Notes under the pieces: generated by a model | Told to the model about the DNA's origin: nothing | Database searches by the model: none | What the model saw: the letters and a program-made list of their open reading frames with translations, nothing else | Assembly: GCA_963921825.1 (NCBI GenBank) | Contig: OY997589.1 | Location: 52,694,546-52,758,545, forward strand | DNA from: Erodium maritimum | Lineage: Eukaryota; Streptophyta; Magnoliopsida; Geraniales; Geraniaceae | Direction of reading: 5' to 3' | Length of the DNA: 64,000 nucleotides | Position numbers and translations under genes: made by a program | Shown here: in pieces, positions 24,901 to 36,373 of the stretch | Numbering within the stretch: the first letter of the stretch is position 1 | How the letters are laid out: each line of letters starts with the position of its first letter

Positions 24901-26740
24901 ACCGTTGTTTTGAGGTTGGTCGAGACATACTAGAGGTGGGCCAACTAATACTTAATGTCGGTCGGTCTATCTTGCAGGTTGGTCTCGACACGTTTGAGCT
25001 GGGCCGGCCGATACCTCGCGTCGGTCGACATGTTTTGCCGCACATTATGGCGCGGTCGTCCTCTTTTTCAGAAGACCGACCAATATTTGACTAAGCGACC
25101 TTTCAATTCTAATGAAACAAATTACTTGTCTGGATATCTTACCACTAATAACGTGTTCTCTACCCTTACACCTATGAAATTTATAAGTACGCTTGGGACT
25201 TGGGATGAGGCATTTCCATTTTGGAATTGGACTAGTGCATGTGGATGTTAGTGGATCCGCGAAAGAGATCATACAGGAGGCGGATGTCATGGAGGAGGGT
25301 TCGAAGGTTTGTTTTTGAGGATAGGTTGGATGGAAAGGGATAATGTGGAGTAGTTTTCATGGAGAATCATCGGTGGACGACCGTTGTTTTGAGATTGGTC
25401 GAGACAGACTAGAGGTGGACCAGCTAATATTTATTGTCGGTAGGTCTGTCTTGCTGGTTGGCCTCCACACGTTTGAGATGGGCCGGCCGATACCTCGCGT
25501 CAGTCGACATGTTTTGCAGCACATTATGGCGCGGTCGGCCTCTTTTTCAGAAGACCGACCAATATTTGACTAAGCGACCTTTCAATTCTAATGAAACAAA
25601 TTACTTGTCTGGATATCTTACCCCTAATAACGTGTTCTCTACCCTTATACATATGAAATTTATAAGTACGCTTGGGACTTGGGATGAGGTATTTCCACTT
25701 TAGAGTTTGACTGGTGCATGTGGGTGGTAGTGGATTCGCGAAAGAGATCATACAGGAGGAGGATGTCATGGAGGTGGGTCGGAGGGTTAGTTTTTGAGGA
25801 TAGGTTGGATGGAAAGGGATAATGTGGAGTAGTTTGCATGGTGAATCATCGGTGGACGACCGTTGTTTTGAGGTTGGTCGAGACAGACTAGAGGTGGACC
25901 GGCTAATATTTGTTGTCGGTCGGTTTGTCTTGCTGGTTGGTCTCGACACGTTTGAGATGGGCCGGCCGATACCTCGCGTCGGTCGACATGTTTTGCAGCA
26001 TATTATGGCGCGGTCGGACTCTTTTTCAGAAGACTTACCAATATTTGACTAAGCGACCTTTCAATTCTAATGAAACAAATTACTTGTCTTGATATCTTAC
26101 CCCTAATAACGTGTTCTCTACCCTTATACCAATGAAATTTATAATTACGCTTGGGACTTGGGATGAGGTATTTCCACTTAAGAGTTGGACTGGTGCATGT
26201 GGGTGGTAGTGGTTCGCGAAAGAGATCATACAGGAGGAGGATGTCATGGAGGTGGGTCGGAGGGTTAGTTTTTGAGGATAGGTTAGATGGAAAGGGATAA
26301 CGTTGAGTAGTTTGCATGGAGAATCATCGGTGGATGACCGTTGTTTTGATGTTGGTCGAGACAGACTAGAGGTGGATCGGCTAACATTTATTGTCGATCG
26401 GTCAGTCTTGCTGGTTGGTCTCGACACGTTTGAGATGAGCCGGCCGATACATCGCATCGGCCGACATGTTTTCCTGCACATTATGGCGCGGTCGGCCTCT
26501 TTTTCGGAAGACCGACCAATATTTGACTAGGCGACCTTTCAATTCTAATGAAAAAAATTACTTGTCTCGATATCTTACCACTAATAACGTGTTCTCTACC
26601 CTTACACCTATGAAATTTATAAGTACGCTTGGGACTTAGGATGAGGTATTTCCATTTTGGAGTTGGACTAGTGCATGTGGGTGGTAGTGGATCCGCGAAA
26701 GAGATCGTACAGGAGGAGGATGTCATGGAGGAGAGTTGGA
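21953..26740. repeat. Five-monomer higher-order repeat, period 2394 bp
   Basis: About 21953-24346 matches about 24347-26740 at a constant offset of 2394 (for example 22470/24864, 22949/25343, 23428/25822, 23909/26303). Shared private marks include GTGGATGTTAGTGG, GGAGGCGGATG and the GTTGAGTAGTTTGCATGG monomer. A few point differences exist, as at 24668-24674. Confidence 0.9.
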
Positions 26741-26844
26741 AGGTTTGTTTTGGAGGATAGGTTGGATGGAAAGGGATGATGTGGAGTAGTTTTCATGGAG
26801 AATGAGCGGTGGAGGACCGTTGTTTTGAGGTTGGTCGAGACATA

Positions 26845-29590
26845 CTAGAGGTGGACCGGCTAATATTTATTGTCGGTCGGTCTGTCTTGCTGGTTGGTCT
26901 CGACACGTTTGAGATGGCCGGCCGATACCTCGCGTCGGTCGACATTTTTTGTAGCACATTATGGCGTGGTCGACCTCTTTTACAGAAGACCGACCAATAT
27001 TTGACTAGGCGACCTTTCAATTCTAATGAAACAAATTACTTGTCTGGATATCTTACACGTAATAACGTGTTCTCTACCCTTACACCTATGAAGTTTATAA
27101 GTACGCTTGGGACTTGGGATGAGGTATTTCCACTTTGGAGTTGAACTAGTGCATGTGGGTGGTAGTGGATTCGCGAAAGAGATCATACAGGAGGAGGATG
27201 TCATGGAGTAGGGTCGGAAGGGTTGTTTTGGAGGATAGGTTGGATGGAAAGGGATAATATGGAGTAGTTTTCATGGAGAATCATCGGTGGACGGCCGTTG
27301 TTTTGAGGTTGGTCGAGACAGACTAGAGGTGGACCGGCTAATATTTATTGTCGGTCAGTCTGTCTTGCTGGTTGGTATCGACACGTTTGAGATGGGCCGG
27401 CCGATACCTCGCGTCGGTCGACATGTTTTGCAGCACATTAGGGCGCGGTCGGCCTCTTTTTCAGAAGACCGACCAATATTTGACTAGGCGACCTTTCAAT
27501 TATAATGAAAAACATTACTTTTCTGGGTATCTTACACATAATAACGTGTTCTCTACCCTTACACCTATGAAATTTATAAGTACGCTTGGGACTTGGGATG
27601 AGGTATTTCCATTTTGGAGTTGGACTAGTGCATGTGGGTGGTAGTGGATTCGCGAAAGAGATCATACAGGAGGAGGATGTCATGGAGTAGGGTCGGAAGG
27701 TTTGTTTTTTAGAATAGGTTGGATGGAAAGGATAATGTGGAGTATTTTTCATGGAGAATCATCGGTGGACGTCCGTTGTTTTGAGATTGGTCGAGACAGA
27801 CTAGAGGTGGACCGGCTAATATTTATTGTCGGTCGGTCTGTCTTGCTGGTTGGTCTCGACACGTTTGAGATGGCCGGCCGATACCTCGCGTCGGTCGACA
27901 TGTTTTGCAGCACATTATGGCGTGGTCGACCTCTTTTACAGAAGACCGACCAATATTTGACTAGGCGACCTTTCAATTCTAATGAAACAAATTACTTGTC
28001 TGGATATCTTACACGTAATAACGTGTTCTCTACCCTTACACCTATGAAGTTTATAAGTACGCTTGGGACTTGGGATGAGGTATTTCCACTTTGGAGTTGA
28101 ACTAGTGCATGTGGGTGGTAGTGGATTCGCGAAAGAGATCATACAGGAGGAGGATGTCATGGAGTAGGGTCGGAAGGGTTGTTTTGGAGGATAGGTTGGA
28201 TGGAAAGGGATAATATGGAGTAGTTTTCATGGAGAATCATCGGTGGACGGCCGTTGTTTTGAGGTTGGTCGAGACAGACTAGAGGTGGACCGGCTAATAT
28301 TTATTGTCGGTCAGTCTGTCTTGCTGGTTGGTCTCGACACGTTTGAGATGGGCCGGCCGATACCTCGCGTCGGTCGATGTGTTTTGCAGCACATTAGGGC
28401 GCGGTCGGCCTCTTTTTCAGAAGACCGACCAATATTTGACTAGGCGACCTTTCAATTCTAATGAAACAAATTACTTGTCTGGATATCTTACCCCTAATAA
28501 CGTGTTCTCTACCCTTATACCTATGAAATTTATAAGTACGCTTGGGACTTGGGATGAGGTATTTCCATTTTGGAGTTGGACTAGTGCATGTGGGTGGTAG
28601 TGGATTCGCGAAAGAGATCATACAGGAGGAGGATGTCATGGAGTAGGGTCGGAAGGTTTGTTTTTTAGAATAGGTTGGATGGAAAGGATAATGTGGAGTA
28701 TTTTTCATGGAGAATCATCGGTGGACGTCCGTTGTTTTGAGATTGGTCGAGACAGACTAGAGGTGGACCGGCTAATATTTATTGTCGGTCGGTCTGTCTT
28801 GCTGGTTGGTCTCGACACGTTTGAGATGGCCGTCCGATACCTCGCGTCGGTCGACATGTTTTGCAGCACATTATGGCGTGGTCGACCTCTTTTACAGAAG
28901 ACCGACCAATATTTGACTAGGCGACCTTTCAATTCTAATGAAACAAATTACTTGTCTGGATATCTTACACGTAATAACGTGTTCTCTACCCTTACACCTA
29001 TGAAGTTTATAAGTACGCTTGGGACTTGGGATGAGGTATTTCCACTTTGGAGTTGAACTAGTGCATGTGGGTGGTAGTGGATTCGCGAAAGAGATCATAC
29101 AGGAGGAGGATGTCATGGAGTAGGGTCGGAAGGGTTGTTTTGGAGGATAGGTTGGATGGAAAGGGATAATATGGAGTAGTTTTCATGGAGAATCATCGGT
29201 GGACGGCCGTTGTTTTGAGGTTGGTCGAGACAGACTAGAGGTGGACCGGCTAATATTTATTGTCGGTCAGTCTGTCTTGCTGGTTGGTCTCGACACGTTT
29301 GAGATGGGCCGGCCGATACCTCGCGTCGGTCGATGTGTTTTGCAGCACATTAGGGCGCGGTCGGCCTCTTTTTCAGAAGACCGACCAATATTTGACTAGG
29401 CGACCTTTCAATTCTAATGAAACAAATTACTTGTCTGGATATCTTACCCCTAATAACGTGTTCTCTACCCTTATACCTATGAAATTTATAAGTACGCTTG
29501 GGACTTGGGATGAGGTATTTCCACTTTGGAGTTGGACTAGTGCATGTGGGTGGTAGTGGATTCGTGAAAGAGATCATACAGGAGGAGGAT
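26845..29590. repeat. Two-monomer higher-order repeat, period 956 bp
   Basis: Almost three units: 26980, 27936 and 28892 begin equivalent segments, as do 27287, 28243 and 29199. Alternating monomers carry GAGATGGCCG (one base shorter) with GTGGTCGACC, and GGACGGCCG with ATTAGGGCGC. The second and third units are closest to each other. Confidence 0.9.
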
Positions 29591-31608
29591 GTCATGGAGG
29601 TGGGTCGGAGGGTAAGTTTTTGAGGATAGGTTGGATGGAAAGGGATAATGTGGAGCAGTTTGCATGGAGAATCATCGGTGGACGACCGTTGTTTTGAGGT
29701 AGCTCGAGACAGACTAGAGGTGGACCGCCTAATATTTATTGTCGGTCGGTCAGTCTTGCTGGGTTGTCTTGACACGTTCGAGATGGGCCGGCCGATACCT
29801 CGCGTTGGTCGACATGTTTTCCAGCACATTATGGCGCAGTCAGCCTCTTTTTCGGAAGACCGACCAATATTTTACTAGGCAACCTTTCAATTCTAATGAA
29901 ACAAATTACTTGTCTAAATATCTTACCACTAATAACGTGTTCTCTACCCTTACACCTATGAAATTTATAAGTATGCTTGGGACTTGGGATGAGATATTTC
30001 AACTTTGGAGTTGGACTAGTGCATGTGGGTGGTAGTGGATTCGCGAAAGAGGTCATACAGGAGGAGGATGTCATGGACTAGGGTCGGAAGGTTTGTTTTG
30101 GAGGATAGGTTGGATGGAAAAGGATAATATGGAGTAGTTTTCATGGAGAATCATCGGTGGACGACTATTGTTTTGAGATTGGTCGAGACAGACTAGAGGT
30201 GGACCGGCTAATATTTATTGTCGGTCGGTCTGTCTTGCTGGTTGGTCTCGACACTTTTGAGATGGGCCGGCCGATACCTCGCGTCGGTCGACATGTTTTG
30301 CACCACATTATGGCGTGGTCGGCCTCTTTTTCAAAAGACCGACCAATATTTGACTAGGCGACCTTTCAATTCTAATGAAACAAATTACTTGTCTTGATAT
30401 CGTACACGTAATACGTGTTCTCTACCCTTACACCTATGAAATTTATAAGTAGGCTTGGGACTTGGGATGAGGTATTTCCATTTTGGAGTTGGACTAGTGC
30501 ATGTGGGTGGTAGTGGATTCGCGAAAGAGATCATACAGGAGGAGGATGTCATGGAGTATGGTCGGAAGGTTAGTTTTGGAGGATAGGTTGGATGGAAAGG
30601 GATAATATGGAGTAGTTTTCATGGAGAAGGTTCGTCGAGACAGACTAGAGGTGGACCGGCTAATATTTATTGTCGGTCGATCTATCTTGCTGGTTGGTCT
30701 CGACACGTTTCAGATGGGCCGGCCGATACCTCGCGCCGGTCGACATGTTTTGCAGCACATTATGGCGCGGTCGGCCTCTTTTTCAAAAGACCGACCAATA
30801 TTTGACTAGGCGACCTTTCAATTCTAATGAAACAAATTACTTGTCTGGATATCTTACCCCTAATAACGTGTTCACTACATAACGAATCGACCCTGTCGAT
30901 TCTAACCTTTCCGTCGTCCCTGTCATTATCCTTTTATCTCCGATATCCTGATTGAGATAAGGCATAGAGCCGTCATCCTTATTATTCTCAATCACCGTTC
31001 CTTGATATGTGAGATGACTGAAGATATGATACCCAGTATCATGTGCATGGCCATGCTATTCTTCCAGTCACTCTCGATCAAGTGGCCGAGAACCGATATC
31101 TTTCCCATACCTTAGTATGAGGGATAAATCCCTTAGCCGTCTTTCGTGTCACTCATGTAGCCCGTCCCCAAGCCAATCCTGGCCGTTATGGAAGCCCTGT
31201 TACGGACAACGTTAGGCTCAGGTCAAACTCAGTTGTTGACTACATAGCGATCACAAAGACTCCTTGGTCTAAGGATACATGACAAGCTACAACACTGAAT
31301 ATGTTCATGACTTAATCTATGGCACATATTCAGGGCGGGTCATCCAATATCATGTCCCACATGATATCTATGATCAGACTCCGGAATCCCATTCCTATGA
31401 CTAACAGAACGTAAGCCATAAAGAGCCATCTTTCATACTAGTCGCTTCTAGTGAAGCTTTGTTGACTAGGGACCCATCGAGTGTGATCTATCTTGATCTA
31501 TGGTTCTATTCGCATGGTGGGCATAGATCAGAGCACACACTGCCTTAGTCAAAGGGTTGGCTATGTTATCATCTGTTGCAATATCGGTTATCTTCACTTC
31601 ACCTCAGT

Positions 31609-31806
31609 TCAGTATTTATCTGATGAGGTGGATACGCCGCAGTACATGTTTGGATTTGTTATGCGATCTAGGCTTTTAGCTTGCGCAATGGCCCTTGTGT
31701 TGTCGCAAAATGGATTCACCGGACTGGATGGGTTTTTAATTACACCCAGCCCTGCCATGAATTTCCAAATCCACATAGCCTCCTTAGCTGCCTCTGCAGC
31801 ATCCAT
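31609..31806 (-). pseudogene. Copia RNase H remnant, copy 2
   Basis: Same 65-residue reading as 10256-10453 (MDAAEAAKEAMW, then PFCDNTRAIAQAK), with the same degraded C-terminal block. It lies about 70 bp from the LTR deletion junction. Confidence 0.87.
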
Positions 31807-32044
31807 GTACTTGGCCTCTTTCGTAGATTCGGCAATGGTATCTTGCTTTACGCTTTCCCAGCTAAAGCTCTGCCATTCAGCGTAAACACATATCCTGATT
31901 GACTTCTAAAGTCATCTGGATTTGTCTTGGAAAACTAGCGTCTACTCATCCTTCGACGACTAGTTCAGCATCATCTTTCCCCCGGGTTAGAATGATGTCT
32001 ACTGGTATAACATAAGGCTTACGAGACGTCTGGTCTCATACATG

Positions 32045-32626
32045 TCATGGCATATATGATCGATCCTGCCCCCAGGCGCATAGGATTCTCATCATCCTTT
32101 TCAGCTCATCAGGTGTCTTAGGACACTGAGTCTTGCTGAGATGAATGCCATGACTAGTGGGTAAGAGTCCTTTCTTTGAATCGAGCATTAAGAACCTACT
32201 CAATGCCTTGTTCACATAGGTTCCCTGACTTAAATCCAAGACCCTCTTGGTGCGATCTCTACATATCTTAATCCTTAAGATATGAGAAGCATCACCTAAG
32301 TCCTTTATTGAAAAACACTTCCTCAACCAAGCTTTAGTCTCGTGCAAGGTTGGGATGTCGTTTTCAATGAGAACCAGAAAGGTAATATTGCTCCCACTAG
32401 CCTTCTTATAAACGCAAGATTCATCCTCGTTCTTGATTAAGCCAAACCCAATTACAGCTTCATCAAAACGAAGGATCCAACTCCGAGAAGTTCGTTTCAA
32501 TCCAGAAATGGATTTCAACAACTTATAAATCTTTCCTTTATTCTTCGGATCGTCAAAACCTTTGGGCCGAGACATACAAACGTACTCAGTCAAATTTCCA
32601 TTTAGGAAAGCGGTTTTGACATCCAC
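32045..32626 (-). pseudogene. Copia reverse transcriptase remnant lacking YVDD, copy 2
   Basis: 193 residues from MDVKTAFLNG through DLGDASHILRIKI, extending further than copy 1 because CAG stands where copy 1 has TAG. FLVL is joined to IENDIP at 32368/32369, so the YVDDILL block is absent exactly as in copy 1. The N-terminal part of the domain is at 32661-33062 in another frame (GCKWIFKVKMDMDG, LVAKGYRQ). Confidence 0.92.
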
Positions 32627-32660
32627 TTGCCATATCTCGTAATTATGATACGCAGTTATG

Positions 32661-33062
32661 TCAAGAAGAATTTGGATCGATTTTGACCATAGCCACTAAG
32701 GAGAAGGTTTCCTCATAGTCAATCCATTGGATCTGCCTATAACCTTTCGCCACCAGTTGAGCTTTGTAGGTCAGAGGGTTGCCGTCCATGTCCATCTTCA
32801 CCTTGAAGATCCATTTGCATCCTATGGTCCTCACACCATTGATGGGATCAACCGGTTCCCAGACTCGGTTGTCCGACATGGATTGCATTTCCTCCCTCAT
32901 GGCTCCCAGCCATAACTCGGAGTTGGGCCCATCCACGACTTCCTGAAAGGTGGCTGGATCATCGTGATCCACCATGACTTCATTGTCACCTCCGGATACC
33001 ATATCTTGGAGGTGGAAGATTGATCCTTTCAAATCGCCTTGGACCTTCCAGAATTGTAACAT
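32661..33062 (-). pseudogene. Copia reverse transcriptase N-terminal part, copy 2
   Basis: Minus-strand frame with FQEVVDGPNSELWLGAMREE, NRVWEPVDPINGVRTIGCKW and YEETFSLVAMV, the standard RVT_2 opening. A frameshift separates it from the MDVKTAFLNG part. Confidence 0.88.
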
Positions 33063-33132
33063 GAATTGGTTCTTACTCTACGACAATCTCTGGCTCCTTT
33101 CTACTGGGTTGCCAATTGGTTTAGACAGATCT

Positions 33133-33390
33133 TTACCATCCTGAATTTCTTCGAGATGCACAGTCCTCCCAATGACGTCTTTGGAAACAAAACTTCTTTT
33201 CCATAAAGACCCCACCCCAAGCGACAAACACCATGTTCTCACTGGGATTGTAGAAATAGTATCCCCTTGTTGCTTTGGGATACCACACGAAGGTGCATAT
33301 CTCAGATCTTGGTTCGAGCTTAGTCGAAACCAAATGTTTCACATAAGCCTCGCAACCACAAATCTTTAGGAAGGACAAAGCGGGCATCAT
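33133..33390 (-). pseudogene. Copia integrase C-terminal region, copy 2
   Basis: Reads LKICGCEAYVKHLVSTKLEP, then YYFYNPSENMVFVAWGG and FMEKKF, as in copy 1. Out of frame with the integrase core to its right. Confidence 0.87.
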
Positions 33391-33568
33391 CCCGTACCAT
33401 TTTTAAAATGGTGTCCCTTCCACACCATTCGTCGAAGCCCGATTCACTATGAATGCGGTCGTCTCTAGAGCAAAACCCCTAAAAGAGATTGGGAGATCAG
33501 TCCAACTAATCATGGAACAGACCATTGTCTAACAATGTCCGATTTCTCCGTTTGGCTACACCTTTCAA

Positions 33569-34165
33569 CTACAGTGACCTAGGAGGAGTCCATTCCAAAA
33601 GGATCCCATTCTCTTTTAGATGATCTAATAACTCTGTGGTCAAGTATTTTCCACCTCGATCCAATCGAAGTGCCTTAATACCTTTGTCGAGCTGGTTTTC
33701 TACTATAGTCTTAAACTCTTTGAATTTATCAAAAGTTTCAGACTTATGTCTCACCGAATAGACATAACCATATTTACTGTAATCATCAGTAAATGTGATA
33801 AAGTAGCTAAAACCCCTCCTGGCAAGTGAACTTATTGCTCTACACACATTCGAGTGTATCAGCCCCAATAATTCACCCGCCCTTTCATCGCGATCGATAA
33901 AGGGCACTTTAGTCATTTTGCCCATCAAACAAACCTTGCACCTATCGATCGAATGGAATTCGAATGAACCTGAAAGCCCGCACTTCTGAAGTGCTGATGG
34001 GCGCTTCTTGTTTATGCGACCCAAATGACAGTACCATAACAGAGTTAGGTTTAAATCGTTGGATTTAGACCTCTTGGTATTAACGGAATATATAGAACTT
34101 GAGGCATTGTTACCCATATCTAATATGTACAATCCTCCAACCATGTCAGTACTGGTATAAAACAT
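33569..34165 (-). pseudogene. Copia GAG-pre-integrase and integrase core, copy 2
   Basis: 198 residues: LLWYCHLGRINKK zinc region with both His replaced, CKVCLMGK, GLIHSNVCRAIS (first catalytic Asp is Asn), FTDDYSKYGYVYSV and ALRLDRGGKY. The upstream protease part (34166-34485) is broken by one or more frameshifts. Confidence 0.92.
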
Positions 34166-34485
34166 ATCATTGCATAGAACATTGAAAACTCCATTTCCAA
34201 TATTAACATTATATCATTCCTTGTCAAACACGGATACAGATATAATATTCCTACTAAAAGTAGGTATGCAATATACATTATACAATACTAAGACAATGCC
34301 TCTTGGCAAAGCAAGACTCATGGATCCTACAGCAGTTGCCACAACTCTGATGTCCATTTCGTGCTTTCCAAATCTCTCCTACTTTCAGCCACCATATATT
34401 AGTGCATGTGTGAGATTCAGTCATGGTATCTAATACCCATGAATCTTTGGAAGTAGAGAGATGTAGCTCTATAGAGTTAATACCG

Positions 34486-35232
34486 GAATTGTTATGAGTA
34501 GTACTTCTCAAGTAAAAAGTGAATCCTTAGTCCTTCTCAAGTACTTAAGGATCTTTTAAATACCGTCTAGTGATCTTCACCTAGACCTGTCTGGTATCTG
34601 CTCGTTGCATTTAATGCACACGAGACCTCTGGTTTGGTACACAACATCACATATATGATAAATCCAATATCAAAAGCATATGAGATCTTACTCATGCGGT
34701 CTCGCTCATCAAGTGTCATGGGACACAAAGTCTTGCTAAGACTAATGCCACGGGACATTTGCATAAACCCTCTTTTAGAGTCTTTGCATACTAAACCTTA
34801 ACAACACCTTGTCAATGTAAGTGCTCTGACTTAGGTCCATAAGCTTTCTAGATCTATCTCCATAGATTGTGATACCTTATACATATGCAACTTCACCTAA
34901 GTCCTTCATTGAAAACATTTCCTTAACCATTCCATAACTTCTTGTAAGATAGGGATGTTATTTTCAATGAGCAGTATATGATCTATATACAACACTAAGA
35001 GTACGACCGCACTCCCACTGACCTTTTGTACACATAAAACTTATCTTCGTTCTTGATGAAGTCAAACTCTTTGACCGATTCATCAAAACAAAGATTCCAA
35101 CTCCGATGAGTCTGTTTCATTCCATGAATAGATCTCTACAACTCATTAATGGCTTCTTGATAGGATGTGGGTTCATCTTGATTCACAACTATCATGTCAT
35201 TATCCTCCGAATGTGAAACCCATATCTCATAA
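34486..35232 (-). mobile_element. Internally deleted copia of a related family (reverse transcriptase / RNase H part)
   Basis: Minus-strand traces from right to left: SHSEDNDMIVVNQDEPTSYQ (reverse transcriptase opening), then directly RSIHGMKQTHRSWNLCFDES and FDFIKNED, then LVLYIDHILLIENNIP, which is the YxDD block with His for the second Asp. After that come SLSKTLCPMTLDERDRMSKI and VSCALNATSRYQTGLGEDH, ending KILKYLRRTKDSL. The reverse transcriptase opening abuts the LTR at 35233, so the primer site, Gag, protease and integrase are deleted. This relative keeps the YxDD segment that copies 1 to 3 lack. It joins copy 2 at 34485/34486. Confidence 0.85.
34567..34764 (-). pseudogene. Copia Pol fragment between reverse transcriptase and RNase H
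   Basis: 65 residues: ISLSKTLCPMTLDERDRMSK, then GFIIYVMLCTKPEVSCALNA and TSRYQTGLGEDH. This is the conserved MYAM.CTRPD...A....SRY region of copia Pol. Only this piece is open; neighbours are in other frames. Confidence 0.83.
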
Positions 35233-36373
35233 TGTTAGGTCTCGATGGAGGGTATGAACACATATTCGCAACGGAAGCAAATAAAACTCGAAACCATGTA
35301 ATGGATTTACTACCAAATATTAGACACATAAGAGAATAAATCAACACAAGTGTTCTTACCAATTCCTCAAGAACACGAGAAGAGAAGTGAACACCAAGGA
35401 AAGGATGATCGGGTTGAGTCTTCAAGACGCCTACGTATCCACCCTGGGAATCAAAGCCACGTAGTTCTTGTATTTAGAACTCAATAACACAAATTTTAGG
35501 AGAAAGTGATACCTTGGCCGAAACCTAGAGAGAGAGAGAAGTGTTGGAATTGTTCATATTCTTGTCTTGTGTTTTGATATATAATATGATGACTTAAACA
35601 ATCAAAATAATCAACAACCATCAAGGACGTAAGGTGTGAAATATGGTGTAAACTAGGACAAGTATGGTGGTAAGTATGACTAGACAAGATGGGGTTAGGT
35701 GGTGAATCACCAACACCTTAATCCTTGTCTTGCTTACTTAGTACTAATTAATCAAGACTTGATTAATTAGTTCCATGGGCCTTCGTTGCATGGGCCTATT
35801 GGAAATATGGCCCATCGCCATTTCCAACGAGGTCCCGTGACGTGCTTATCGCTTCCAAGCCTTCCATACCGGAAATGTCCAACATCATCCGACGTGATCA
35901 ATCCTGAGACTCCAAGTCTTATCTCGATCCGTTAAGTCCTATTCACCTACGGGCACATGACCCAAAACCTAGTTTTGTTCATGTTCCGTGGAAACTTCCC
36001 GGCTGGCCATTCTCCATAAATGTGTAAATTAGTTTCATCCTCCGGTGTGACCCTTAGGTTTATGCATGTCTGTAGATCAACGTACAATCTAATTTTACTT
36101 GATCCTACATAAGTGGCAAGTAACGAGACTTTAGGATTTCCTGACACTGCATAACGAATCGACCAGTCGATTCTAACCTTTCCGTCGTCCCTGTCATTAT
36201 CCTTTTATCACCGATGTCCTGATTAAGATAAGACATAGAGTCATCATCCTTATTATTCTCAATCACTGTTCCTTGATATGTGAGATGATTGAATATATTA
36301 TACCTAGTTCATGTGCATGTCCATGCTATTCTTTTAGTCACTCTTAATCAAGCGGCCGAAAACCGATATCTTT
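35233..36373 (-). mobile_element. LTR of the related copia family, right end truncated
   Basis: Begins TGTTAGGTCTCGATGGAGGG and runs in parallel with the copy 1 LTR, with many substitutions; blocks such as GACGCCTACGTATCCAC and the conserved palindrome (about 35743) are kept. It stops at CCGATATCTTTCTCAGG, about three quarters through the LTR, where gypsy LTR repeats start. No gene lies inside. Confidence 0.87.

Larger units (their letters stand above)
16878..30873. repeat. Satellite array II, monomer about 479 bp, with higher-order repeats
   Basis: About 29 head-to-tail monomers of the family in array I. Phase marks fall at about 16982, 17461, 17940, 18528, 19007, 19486, 19965, 20445, 20924, 21403, 21991, 22470, 22949, 23428, 23907, 24385, 24864, 25343, 25822, 26301, 26779, 27258, 27735, 28214, 28692, 29170, 29648, 30127 and 30606. 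Three multi-monomer periods are superimposed (listed separately). The array stops inside a monomer at 30873, where LTR sequence of copia copy 2 begins. No coding function is seen. Confidence 0.97.
30874..34485 (-). mobile_element. Truncated copia copy 2 (same family as copy 1)
   Basis: LTR positions equivalent to 9330-9993 of copy 1 appear at 30876-31539. The sequence then jumps to internal sequence equivalent to 10187, and matches through RNase H, reverse transcriptase and integrase to the start of the zinc-knuckle repeats at 34485. The LTR terminus, the purine tract and 80 bp of interior are gone (193 bp by copy 1 numbering). Both outer ends are truncated: satellite on the left, another copia on the right. 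No TSD is visible. Confidence 0.93.
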
